Shown here in pieces: positions 57,392 to 63,881 of a DNA stretch of 64,000 nt. The stretch comes from a virus: positions 1 to 64,000 of the IMG/VR virus record IMGVR_UViG_3300009506_000025; one strand, given 5' to 3'. Numbering within the stretch: the first letter of the stretch is position 1; each line of letters opens with the position of its first letter. The notes beneath the pieces are model-generated. The model was given only the letters and a program-made list of their open reading frames with translations, was not told where the DNA came from and did no database searches. Position numbers and translations under genes: made by a program.

Positions 57392-57931
57392 CTATTGGGT
57401 GTTGGTGGTGATATTGACGCCAACGTGGGTCAGCGCCTTCAGGCAGGGGGCAAGCGGGCCGTCCTCTCCGTCCCAGATGCCTTGGTGAAACTGCGCGGCC
57501 TCCGATAGCTTCGCGGCCAGGTACTCGTCACAGAGCATCGCCCTTGCCGCGAGGTCGGAAACGTCCTCAAACCGGTGTTGGGCATAGGAGTACAGCACCA
57601 CATGCTCGGGGGTTTGGAAGGCTTCGGTGTAATGCTCCTCGGCTACCTTCTGGAGTTCCTCTCGGGGGATGTCATCAAGCCAGTTTCCAGGATCAGCATA
57701 GTCCCCCGCCACCACAATCCGGTCGCCCGCCCAGCTCCCCACGATCTCGTGGTCCTCCGCATTGTCGAGATCTCCCCCACCGCGCCCATTGCCGTCGGAG
57801 AGCAGCACAGCAAGGGCGCACATCGTATTGCCACCGTACCCGAACTCCAGGAGCTTCAGCCCATCGCCGAAGCGGTGGGGGTGGATGTACTGCCGCTTGT
57901 CCAGGTTCACGATCATGTAATACTGACCCAT
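57392..57931 (-). CDS. Conserved phage/bacterial protein, GQYYMIVNLDK family
   Basis: The product is 179 aa with GGAGG before the ATG. GQYYMIVNLDKRQYIHPHRFGDGLKLLEFG is an opening I recall from a broad family of unknown function in actinobacteria, planctomycetes and their phages. The middle (DHEIVGSWAGDRIVVAGDYAD, DDIPREELQKVAEEHYTEAFQ) appears conserved too. No catalytic motif is obvious. Confidence 0.65.
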   Translation of the reverse strand: MGQYYMIVNLDKRQYIHPHRFGDGLKLLEFGYGGNTMCALAVLLSDGNGRGGGDLDNAEDHEIVGSWAGDRIVVAGDYADPGNWLDDIPREELQKVAEEHYTEAFQTPEHVVLYSYAQHRFEDVSDLAARAMLCDEYLAAKLSEAAQFHQGIWDGEDGPLAPCLKALTHVGVNITTNTQ

Positions 57932-57979
57932 CGCTTTTCCTCCCTTGTTGGTGGTGTGGTTGCGGCGTCCTGGACGACC

Positions 57980-58552
57980 CTACCAGGACGAGTGATACTC
58001 AAACTCCCAATCAGCCAGACGAGGATCACCGAGCACGGCCTCCAGCATCTTCACGGTGTTCCGCAGATCCTCCAGGTAGTATTCGTCGTAATCCGTGCCG
58101 CCGAAGAAGAACCCCTCCTGCGTGGGCAGCAGCTCGGCCGCAAGTCCCTCCTGGGCCACCACTTCCCCTCGCTTGGTTTCCTGAACCACCCGGCCGTCTG
58201 GGTAATAAGCAGTCCCGGTGCGAACCTCGCCCTCTATCGTCTCGACCGTACCGAGGACCTGCTTACACAGCGCCACCAGTCCTACAAGTTGCTCGCGGGA
58301 GACGTAATACTCGCCGCAATCGTCGTTGCCGCCCTGGCAGTTCTCGACGAACCACCTGTGAATCTGGTTTGCCTTCCGCCAGTACGCCACGGTGACTGAA
58401 ACCTCCAGGCTCGGAGTGTGGCAGTCCCGGGAAAGGGAGTCGCCCATCCCCACTGCGGCAAGCACGCCCTGAAATGCAGCAGACTCCTGTCCTTTCTGGT
58501 ACTGATAATCAGAGAGGTGGAGCTTGGCACGCAGATACATATCCAAACCCAT
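57980..58552 (-). CDS. Conserved phage protein, MGLDMYLRAK family
   Basis: The product is 190 aa from ATG 58552 (AAAGGAA upstream); the frame open to 58729 lacks a good start. GLDMYLRAKLHLSDYQYQ, then WRKANQIHRWFVENCQGGNDDCGEYYVSREQL and GFFFGGTDYDEYYLEDLRNT are hallmark phrases of a widespread phage protein whose function I do not know. Aromatic-rich and acidic. Confidence 0.68.
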   Translation of the reverse strand: MGLDMYLRAKLHLSDYQYQKGQESAAFQGVLAAVGMGDSLSRDCHTPSLEVSVTVAYWRKANQIHRWFVENCQGGNDDCGEYYVSREQLVGLVALCKQVLGTVETIEGEVRTGTAYYPDGRVVQETKRGEVVAQEGLAAELLPTQEGFFFGGTDYDEYYLEDLRNTVKMLEAVLGDPRLADWEFEYHSSW

Positions 58553-58592
58553 GATTGGGTTCCTTTCACTTGTTGGCGGTGTGAAAAATTGG

Positions 58593-58784
58593 TCAGTTCT
58601 CGACTTGCTGGTGCAGGCCCCGGTAATGGTTTGTCTGAACTCGCGGCTCTCCGTTTTTGAGCACACCGTAAACCCTGAAGTGGGGCCACTTAATATGGAG
58701 GATCTCGGCTTCTCGGAGAGAATTACCAAACGCTACGATAACGGTATCTCCCACTTCTAGCCGTCTCGCTTGCTTTGCGTTCAT
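58593..58784 (-). CDS. SH3-like small protein, 63 aa
   Basis: ATG 58784 lies in the end of the next gene up. NAKQARRLEVGDTVIVAFGN, then EAEILHIKWPHFRVYGVLKNG form a run of strands like a small SH3-like barrel (KOW/Tudor-type). No Cys. GTG 58787 is an alternative start. Confidence 0.55.
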   Translation of the reverse strand: MNAKQARRLEVGDTVIVAFGNSLREAEILHIKWPHFRVYGVLKNGEPRVQTNHYRGLHQQVEN

Positions 58785-59590
58785 CACATCCCCACAGTCT
58801 GAAGGGTGGCGATAGTGGCCGCCTGCTCAATCGTGTCGATCACCTGATGCAAGTTACTCAGGCTCTCCTCCAGGACCTCCTCGTACTCCTTCACCCTGCG
58901 GTGCATGGCCATCGCCGCGTCTTTGCGGTTTTCCAGGGCCTTCTCACCGAGCTGCTTCCCCACAATGTCCTCGGTGAGCTGGGCAGCAGCCGCCACGATC
59001 TCCGCTTGCAGGGCGTCGCGGACCTCCCTGGCGGTGTGGCTGTCCATCACGGTGGTCATCTGCCGGATGCGGTTGCCCTCGGCCAGCTTCTCCATGTCCT
59101 CGGAGAGCCACTGCCAGTGACCCAGCTTGTCCTGCGGCATCCAGAACGTCCCCGGATAGACGACCACCGCCCCGAGCTTCAGGGCGATGGACTTCAGGGA
59201 CTCGCTCACCGCATGGGGAGCTAAGAGCCCCTTGCAGTAGATGAACTTCTCCTGCAACTTCCCGGTGTCGCAGTAGCCGTAGCCCGTGGAGATCACCCCA
59301 TCGTGGACCCACGCGCTGAAGTTGTTGACGTAGTGATTGCGGGAGGTGTCCCGCTCCACGTTGACCACCTCGTATCCGTTCACTGAGGGGCTCTTGAGGG
59401 CTTGGACGATCTGGTCCTTGCCCTTGAGGTCTTCCAGGGCCGCCTTCAGGGCAGCCCGATCACCGGTCTCCGCCGGCAGGTGGTCCTCATAATCGTGAAC
59501 CCGGTACACCTCGGCCAGGGCATCACGATTGGTAGGGACCAGGGACCAGGAAACCGTGGCCCCACTCACGCGAACTTGCGAAGTCAACAT
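58784..59590 (-). CDS. Hypothetical phage protein, 268 aa
   Basis: A strong SD (AAGGAG) lies before the ATG. N-terminal beta-rich half (LTSQVRVSGATVSWSLVPTNRDALAEVY; GYEVVNVERDTSRNHYVNNFSAWVHDG), middle VVVYPGTFWMPQDKLGHWQWLSEDME, and a long helical C-terminal part (REVRDALQAEIVAAAAQLTEDI). The size and two-part layout are unusual for an accessory gene. No family recognised. Confidence 0.6.
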   Translation of the reverse strand: MLTSQVRVSGATVSWSLVPTNRDALAEVYRVHDYEDHLPAETGDRAALKAALEDLKGKDQIVQALKSPSVNGYEVVNVERDTSRNHYVNNFSAWVHDGVISTGYGYCDTGKLQEKFIYCKGLLAPHAVSESLKSIALKLGAVVVYPGTFWMPQDKLGHWQWLSEDMEKLAEGNRIRQMTTVMDSHTAREVRDALQAEIVAAAAQLTEDIVGKQLGEKALENRKDAAMAMHRRVKEYEEVLEESLSNLHQVIDTIEQAATIATLQTVGM

Positions 59591-59635
59591 GATCTAACTC
59601 CTTGGGTCTGAAGGAAACAGGAAAACGGTGGATAG

Positions 59636-59926
59636 TTACAGCAGCCAATCAAGGCTGCCAGGTATCCCGTGCTGCACGTCCATGACGAAGCGATCCTCGG
59701 GCGAAGGCGTAACCCTATCACAGTGCAGGCACCACAGGTGAGCTATGCTCCAGCAAAGCCCGTTGGCGGGCCATGTGCCGTGCTCGTACACCAGCCAGTG
59801 GGGGCCGGTCGTGCCGCAGTGGGCGCAGGTAAGCTCGACTTGCTTGGCTTCGCTGAATGCGTCTTTCCGCGCACTGAATGAGGGAATACCTCTTTGCATG
59901 TAAACCGATTTGCGATCCATGCTCAT
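59636..59926 (-). CDS. Zinc-ribbon protein, 96 aa
   Basis: ATG 59926 is preceded by AAAGG and supports a 96-residue product over the longer frame (to 60094). TCAHCGTTGPHWLVYEH gives CxxC near residue 34 and LWCLHCDRVTP a second CxxC near 66, with a Trp/His-rich region between. Upstream lies the 59949-60000 inverted repeat. Confidence 0.6.
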   Translation of the reverse strand: MSMDRKSVYMQRGIPSFSARKDAFSEAKQVELTCAHCGTTGPHWLVYEHGTWPANGLCWSIAHLWCLHCDRVTPSPEDRFVMDVQHGIPGSLDWLL

Positions 59927-59948
59927 AGCAGCACCTTTTTCGGAGGGA

Positions 59949-60000
59949 ACGTCCGCCACCACTCCGCCGTGCTGCCCCACGGCGGGTAGGGGGAGGACGT
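59949..60000 (-). repeat. Nested inverted repeat before the 59636-59926 gene
   Basis: ACGTCC (59949-59954) pairs with GGACGT (59995-60000), and CCGCCGT (59964-59970) with ACGGCGG (59979-59985) inside it. The inner stem shares CGCCGT/ACGGCGG with the hairpin repeats A and B. It covers the stop of the 60000-60788 gene, so it may protect the mRNA 3' end or act as a terminator. Confidence 0.4.
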
Positions 60001-60788
60001 CAGTCCAGATCACACTTGGGCAGCAGGGAGTCCTTGTCGTAGCTGGCATCCCGAGGCATGATCGCCCCGAAGATCGCCGTCCCATCCCGGGCAATCGTGG
60101 TCACGGTGACCATGTTGTGCCGCGCCCGGGCAGCTAGCGGCTTGAAGTTCTTCGGCCCGCCCCCGTCGGTCAGAACCTCCGACATCTTCGCAGCTATGCC
60201 GGTAAGCTCCTCCCCGGGCTCCAGCCGCAGCGTGATCACGATCTTCCCATCCTCGTCACTCTTGGGGTCGAGCTGCGCCGCCATCCCGTCCAGCAGCCGC
60301 TTGAGGTTCCAGATGTCGAGCTGAACGCTCACGCTATTGTGCTCGTTGATCGGTGAGCTGGGCTTTACGGCGGAAAGATCGGGAAACTTCCCCTCCAGCG
60401 GCCGGATCTCCACCCTGTTGACGTGCTCCAGATCGGTGCTGAGCGCCTGCACTCGACCGTTGGCGTTCTGCTCGTCCAGGGCGACGTTGTGCAGGATCGC
60501 CTTGGGGGACTTCCTGAGCTTGGTGCGGAGCTTGAACAGCTCCTTGCACTGATCGGCAGGGATCATCGCAGAGAAGTCATCCCGAGGCACTGCGGAGAAG
60601 CCCTCGGGGGAAGGGAATTCCATGAAGTCGGGCTCCTCCCAGGTGCTTACCAGGAGGATTCTCGCATCCGTGGCAGCGGCCCGCGCCTTGCCCTTGTGGC
60701 GGTCCAGCCGGACGCCACCGAGGCAGTATCGTGTACCGTCGGGACCGCCGCAGACGTGCATACCGAAACGCTTGGGATTGACCAGCAT
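60000..60788 (-). CDS. Hypothetical protein, possibly sliding-clamp (beta-clamp)-like
   Basis: The product is 262 aa from ATG 60788 (AAAGGAG about eight bases before). LVNPKRFGMHVCGGPDGTRYCLGGVRLD, AAATDARILLVSTWE resembles the first domain of DnaN (the '...DG..I.ATDG.RL' block). Later repeats of beta-alpha segments (VSVQLDIWNLKRLLDGMAAQL, IVITLRLEPGEELTGIAAKM) fit a two-domain clamp. Overall similarity is weak; the size is shorter than a bacterial clamp (~370) but near that of phage clamps (~230). Confidence 0.4.
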   Translation of the reverse strand: MLVNPKRFGMHVCGGPDGTRYCLGGVRLDRHKGKARAAATDARILLVSTWEEPDFMEFPSPEGFSAVPRDDFSAMIPADQCKELFKLRTKLRKSPKAILHNVALDEQNANGRVQALSTDLEHVNRVEIRPLEGKFPDLSAVKPSSPINEHNSVSVQLDIWNLKRLLDGMAAQLDPKSDEDGKIVITLRLEPGEELTGIAAKMSEVLTDGGGPKNFKPLAARARHNMVTVTTIARDGTAIFGAIMPRDASYDKDSLLPKCDLD

Positions 60789-60831
60789 ACATGGCTCCTT
60801 TTTCACTGTAGCTCCGGGGCTAAAAGACCGC

Positions 60832-60886
60832 GGGGACCTCCGCGGAGCTACACGACGGAGGTCCCCTTCACCGAGTCCCCACTCGG
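60832..60886 (-). promoter_or_regulatory. Mutually exclusive hairpins upstream of the clamp-like gene
   Basis: GGGGACCTCCG (60832-60842) pairs with CGGAGGTCCCC (60856-60866) to form an 11-bp stem. But CCGCGG (60828-60833) also pairs with CCGCGG (60840-60845) using the same bases. A third hairpin, CCGAGT-CCCC-ACTCGG, is at 60871-60886. On the - strand the main stem is followed by a short TTTT. Alternative pairing in a leader upstream of a start is the layout of an attenuator. Confidence 0.4.
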
Positions 60887-60942
60887 CTAGCGGTCAATCG
60901 TTAATGCGATCCTAAGCGTACCCACATGACTTGGCTCCTTGG

Positions 60943-61200
60943 CTAGGGAAACATCTTGTCCAGGAGGCACCGGAATGCCTCCTTCTTCAGGTCCTCATAG
61001 TACCCACCTCCCTTGAAATCTTCCTCGGACTTGTAAAGACAGCACCCGAGGTAAGCTGAGCCCTCAAGGCACCCCCAGCGCGCCGTCACAATCACGTAGC
61101 ACCAGTTGCCCCGAGGAGGCGGAGGGGCACCGACGGGCTTTTTCCCCACTGCACGCTCTGCCTCCACGGTGAACTCCACTCCCTCGGGGATAGCACACAT
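60943..61200 (-). CDS. Small hypothetical protein, 85 aa
   Basis: GGAGGGG lies about ten bases before the ATG. CAIPEGVEFTVEAERAVGKKPVGAPPPPRG, then CYVIVTARWGCLEGSAYLGCCLYKS (Cys-rich) and a helix. Cys count is high but no CxxC pairs are seen. Unknown. Confidence 0.55.
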   Translation of the reverse strand: MCAIPEGVEFTVEAERAVGKKPVGAPPPPRGNWCYVIVTARWGCLEGSAYLGCCLYKSEEDFKGGGYYEDLKKEAFRCLLDKMFP

Positions 61201-61202
61201 AG

Positions 61203-61412
61203 TCAGCTCCCCTCCCGCTCACAGGCCAGCAGCTTCACCAGCTCCTCCTGCACCGCCATCGCAGCCTTCCCCGCGACGGCCCCACAATCAAGCCCGTCAA
61301 ACTCCACGGCGAACACCACCTCCATGTACTGGAAGACGTGGTCCCACACGTCCTTGTAAGCGAGGTTGATCCGGTTCGCGTCACGCAGAGCCAACTTGTT
61401 CAGCATGTCCAT
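61203..61412 (-). CDS. Small hypothetical protein, 69 aa
   Basis: I start at ATG 61412 (CAGGAG about eight bases upstream); the frame open to 61577 contains the GC-rich hairpin and is not likely translated. DMLNKLALRDANRINLAYKDV, then FAVEFDGLDCGAVAGKAAMA suggests an alpha/beta fold. Unknown. Confidence 0.55.
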   Translation of the reverse strand: MDMLNKLALRDANRINLAYKDVWDHVFQYMEVVFAVEFDGLDCGAVAGKAAMAVQEELVKLLACEREGS

Positions 61413-61450
61413 GATAAGCTCCTGAAAGAATGAGGGAAACAGTAATTGCG

Positions 61451-61490
61451 ATGCTCTGAGGTTCTCGAAAAGGCCATGCTCTGAGGTTCT
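61451..61490 (-). repeat. 15-bp direct repeat ATGCTCTGAGGTTCT, two copies
   Basis: Copies at 61451-61465 and 61476-61490, 25 bases apart. They lie between the 61203-61412 start and the strong terminator hairpin. They could be operator half-sites or the trace of a duplication. They are not long enough to be anything specific. Confidence 0.35.
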
Positions 61491-61524
61491 GAGAGCGGGC
61501 CGCCGCCGGGCAGTGGGGGAAAAA

Positions 61525-61565
61525 GCCCACCGGCGCCCCGAGGAGGCAGAGGGGCGCCGGTGGGC
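61525..61565 (-). terminator. Strong intrinsic terminator on the - strand
   Basis: GCCCACCGGCGCCCC (61525-61539) and GGGGCGCCGGTGGGC (61551-61565) form a perfect 15-bp stem with an 11-base loop. On the - strand the stem is followed by TTTTT (bases 61520-61524 read in reverse), the classic arrangement of an intrinsic terminator. It would end transcripts from the 61577-62426 genes, so the - strand genes below it may need their own promoter or antitermination. Confidence 0.75.
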
Positions 61566-61576
61566 CGGAGGGGGCA

Positions 61577-61762
61577 CTAGGCGTCCGGTAACCAGCGCTT
61601 GGCAACCACATGGGTTTCCCCACGTAGGCTAGGGTGGCGCCCCCTAAACTCTCGGCACGCGACCTCTTGTGAGGGGGCATAACAGGTATCTGCTACGTGC
61701 ACGTGGCCGGTCTTGGCCACGACTTGTAGCAGGAACAGCAGGGGGGGGCGTTTGCGTTTCAT
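61577..61762 (-). CDS. Basic 61-residue protein
   Basis: ATG 61762 with GGAG before it. KRKRPPLLFLLQVVAKTGHVHVADTCYAPSQEV and ETHVVAKRWLPDA. Basic N-terminus followed by a hydrophobic patch; it is either a small DNA-binding protein or a weakly membrane-associated one. Stop lies just outside the terminator stem. Confidence 0.5.
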   Translation of the reverse strand: MKRKRPPLLFLLQVVAKTGHVHVADTCYAPSQEVACREFRGRHPSLRGETHVVAKRWLPDA

Positions 61763-61790
61763 GGTAGCTCCGCGGTTTGGGGGAACGGGA

Positions 61791-61844
61791 ACGGGTTACA
61801 TCCTCCGCCCGGTGCCCACACCACCGGGCGGGAGTCTAACCCGT
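61791..61844 (-). promoter_or_regulatory. Nested hairpin between the 61851 and 61577 genes
   Basis: CCGCCCGGTG (61805-61814) pairs with CACCGGGCGG (61822-61831), loop CCCACAC; outside it ACGGGTTA (61791-61798) pairs with TAACCCGT (61837-61844). No T-run on either side. Such a stable two-part hairpin between two coding genes might regulate the ratio of the two proteins. Confidence 0.45.
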
Positions 61845-61850
61845 CACCCG

Positions 61851-62426
61851 TCACGCTACGGAGGGTTCGGGCTGCGGGATTTGGTCAGCGACCCAATCGG
61901 CCAGGTCAGCCACCGTCGCACGCGCCGCGCTCAGATCGGCAGGGGTGAGTTTGTCCGCGTGTTTTGCGGCCGCCAACAGGCACCCGACTACCGCTTCGCC
62001 GATTGCGCTGTCAAGCGTATCGGGATTCGCAGCCTTGAACGCCTCCCCCCTCTTTCCGCTGGCCACCACGTCGTCCATCGCCCCGCTGCGCGTACGGTCT
62101 GTCACGAAAGCAAGGCCCGTATCGGCGTTGGCCAGCGTGGCCAGATATTCGCGCGGCTTGTAGTTCTTGGCGCCGACCATTGCGCTGCCGCGCACCACAA
62201 GGCCGCGCTTTGTCCCAATGGCGTATTCCACCGGGGGGCGCGACGCGGCGGGTTTGGCGGCCGCGCTTTCCTTGCGCTGTCTCTCCTCGAGCGCAGACTG
62301 AGTGCGCTCATACGCGATACGCTTGGCGAGATACTCCGCCAGCTGGCCGTCGGTGATCTCGTGCTTGGCGTGCTTGGCCAGCACGACAGCTGTGGGGGTG
62401 GTGACGTTAATGGGCTCGTGTGACAT
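61851..62426 (-). CDS. Hypothetical early-region protein, 191 aa
   Basis: ATG 62426 with GGAG; the frame open to 62582 lacks a good start. The product has NVTTPTAVVLAKHAKHEITDGQLAEYLAKR, then VGAKNYKPREYLATLANADTG and a helix. It is the first gene of the - block after the noncoding control region, so it may be an early regulator. No family recognised. Confidence 0.6.
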   Translation of the reverse strand: MSHEPINVTTPTAVVLAKHAKHEITDGQLAEYLAKRIAYERTQSALEERQRKESAAAKPAASRPPVEYAIGTKRGLVVRGSAMVGAKNYKPREYLATLANADTGLAFVTDRTRSGAMDDVVASGKRGEAFKAANPDTLDSAIGEAVVGCLLAAAKHADKLTPADLSAARATVADLADWVADQIPQPEPSVA

Positions 62427-62693
62427 AACTATGGCTCCGTTTTCGGGGAATGACGGTCGATCGGTCCCGATTGTCGGGTCGATTCCGCCACCCAACGGTC
62501 GATTTGTGGCATTTTGCCCCGTTTTGATCAAAATTTTTTTTCGTGCCCCCCGAAGACGAATCAATCGCAAATCGTTCGACAATCGCGAGTTACGTCGGCA
62601 GAAAAAAAGTCGAGAATTCCAATCGGGGGTTCTGTCAAAATACGATACTCGCCACCCAATCGAACGAGACCCAATTTACCCCATTTGCGTAGC

Positions 62694-62722
62694 TTGACCG
62701 AAAATGAGGCGATGCCTAGAAT
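62694..62722 (+). promoter_or_regulatory. Sigma70-type promoter candidate pointing into noncoding DNA
   Basis: TTGACC (62694-62699), spacer 17, TAGAAT (62717-62722). Spacing is ideal. No ORF follows for 850 bases, but a 7-bp GC-rich hairpin with 3-base loop at 62914-62930 could end a ~200-base transcript. A regulatory RNA is possible. Confidence 0.4.
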
Positions 62723-62913
62723 TGCAGCATACCCCCCGATAGCGAATCGAATCGAAAGCCAGCCGAGCCAATGGCTTGCGTCGAAAATCAGCCGATTGCC
62801 CACAAAACGGGCGGATGCGCAACAATTAGGCACCCGCCCGGGACCGGAGTTCTCGGACAGTGCGCACGACCACAGGGAACGGGAGGTGGTTCATCCCGGT
62901 GGTGACGCCCTTA

Positions 62914-62930
62914 GCCCGGCGCAGCCGGGC
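62914..62930 (+). terminator. GCCCGGC-GCA-GCCGGGC hairpin
   Basis: A 7-bp perfect stem with a 3-base loop, GC-rich, without a downstream T-run (AAAGTCTCT follows). It could be a weak terminator for a transcript from the 62694 promoter. Confidence 0.3.
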
Positions 62931-62960
62931 AAAGTCTCTAGGCTAGGGCAGGGGACTAGG

Positions 62961-62996
<36 letters not shown>

Positions 62997-63351
62997 GACG
63001 GCAGCGCTTGGCTCCCACCCAAGGAACGTACCGAAGGCCCGTGGAACGTAGCTAGCTCGGCTCTCAGAACCCCCCCAAAAGGCCCCCCCTTCCAATTCCC
63101 TGCAATCACTTGGACCTGCCGGCCGCATGATTCCGGCCGAAACGTGGCTTTGTTGGGGTCCGGGAGCTTTCCCATGCCCCGGTCCCCCCCGGCAGCCGCC
63201 CTCCTTCATCAAGTACCATCCTCCCCATCCCTCTTAATCGCGTAGTATGCTTTCTGAGGGCGTTTTGTCTTGGGGTGCCAAGAGGTACGGGTTTGGGGCG
63301 GAACGCGATTCTGGGGCGTTCTAGGTGGCTTCTCGGGGCCATTGGGGTTTA

Positions 63352-63388
63352 GTGACGCGATTCGTCACTTAGTGACGATTGTCGTCAC
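63352..63388 (+). promoter_or_regulatory. Two perfect operator dyads GTGACG-N5-CGTCAC
   Basis: GTGACGCGATTCGTCAC (63352-63368) and GTGACGATTGTCGTCAC (63372-63388) are 17-bp perfect dyads with identical 6-bp arms and different centres. Their centres are 20 bases apart, two helical turns, so a dimeric regulator could bind side by side. They precede the repressor gene by about 210 bases. The pattern is like phage repressor operators. Confidence 0.75.
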
Positions 63389-63447
63389 AGGAGCTTTATG
63401 GAGTCTTGATGGGGTACAAATGGGGGCAAGTGAGGTCCTTGTCCCCG

Positions 63448-63477
63448 GTTTCGGTCCGTTTCGGTCAGTTTCGGTCA
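63448..63477 (+). repeat. Three tandem decamers GTTTCGGTC(C/A)
   Basis: GTTTCGGTCC at 63448-63457, GTTTCGGTCA at 63458-63467 and 63468-63477. Exactly 10 bases each, so all three face one side of the helix. They lie between the operator dyads and the decamer array upstream of the repressor promoter. Confidence 0.8.
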
Positions 63478-63501
63478 GCTCACCGCAAGGTTGCCACTCT
63501 A

Positions 63502-63551
63502 TGTCATCTTGTGCCATTTCGTGTCATCTTGTGCCGTCTTGTGTCGGTTCG
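63502..63551 (+). repeat. Five tandem decamers of consensus TGYCATYTTG
   Basis: TGTCATCTTG (63502), TGCCATTTCG (63512), TGTCATCTTG (63522), TGCCGTCTTG (63532), TGTCGGTTCG (63542): five abutting 10-mers. The last ends five bases before the -35 of the repressor promoter. Periodic helical spacing suggests a binding array for a regulator or an origin iteron set. Confidence 0.75.
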
Positions 63552-63556
63552 AGATC

Positions 63557-63586
63557 TTGACAGAATCGTCAGCCATAGAGTAAGAT
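63557..63586 (+). promoter_or_regulatory. Promoter of the repressor gene
   Basis: TTGACA (63557-63562), an exact -35, with an 18-base spacer to TAAGAT (63581-63586), a near-consensus -10. The start would be about 63593, within a few bases of the ATG at 63595, so the transcript may be leaderless. Confidence 0.7.
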
Positions 63587-63594
63587 TGTGTGGC

Positions 63595-63879
63595 ATGAGC
63601 AGATCTGGTGCTACCATGGCGGTTGACGAGGCAGGTTTGGGAAGTGGGGCAATCCGGGAGGCCCGGACGCGGACGTTTCGGGTGAGGGTCCGGGAGGAGC
63701 TTGAGCATGGGGCGATGAACCAGAAGAAGTTGGCGGAGGCGACGGGGTTGTCGGCGGGATGGTTGTCGTCGATGCTCAACGGACATGCTCATCCTAGTCT
63801 GGCGACGTGCTATCGGATTGCTGACGCGTTGGGGGTGCCGCTGATCTATCTGTTGGACGAGGCAGACTCGGAGAGATAG
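63595..63879 (+). CDS. XRE/Cro-C1-type transcriptional regulator
   Basis: The product is 94 aa. NQKKLAEATGLSAGWLSSML (42-61) is the helix-turn-helix, with LNGHAHPSLATCYRIADALGVPL, an XRE domain, and LIYLLDEADSE at the end (a short C1-like tail with no protease domain). The start I chose lies right after a strong promoter; ATG 63616 is a second option. It probably binds the operators or decamer arrays upstream and may govern the divergent early block. Confidence 0.75.
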   Translation: MSRSGATMAVDEAGLGSGAIREARTRTFRVRVREELEHGAMNQKKLAEATGLSAGWLSSMLNGHAHPSLATCYRIADALGVPLIYLLDEADSER

Positions 63880-63881
63880 CC

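Larger units (their letters stand above)
56556..57394 (-). repeat. Repeated translation leader CTAGCGAAAGGGAA at four consecutive starts
   Basis: Four - strand starts (56553, 56787, 57157, 57377) are preceded by (C/A)TAGCGAAAGGGAA followed by 3-7 bases and ATG. Copies lie at about 56558-56572, 56790-56804, 57160-57174 and 57380-57393. Two are also extended to CCACCACTAGCG. The GAAAGG core is the ribosome-binding site, but the identical bases on both sides go beyond that. A leader without this core exists at the end of copy A of the hairpin repeat (CCACCACTATCG). Confidence 0.65.

Noticed and set aside
62561-62833. 90-residue minus-strand ORF in the control region
   Set aside because: GTG start with no SD; the peptide has no recognisable pattern beyond a hydrophobic stretch. 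I could not exclude it, but evidence is too weak.
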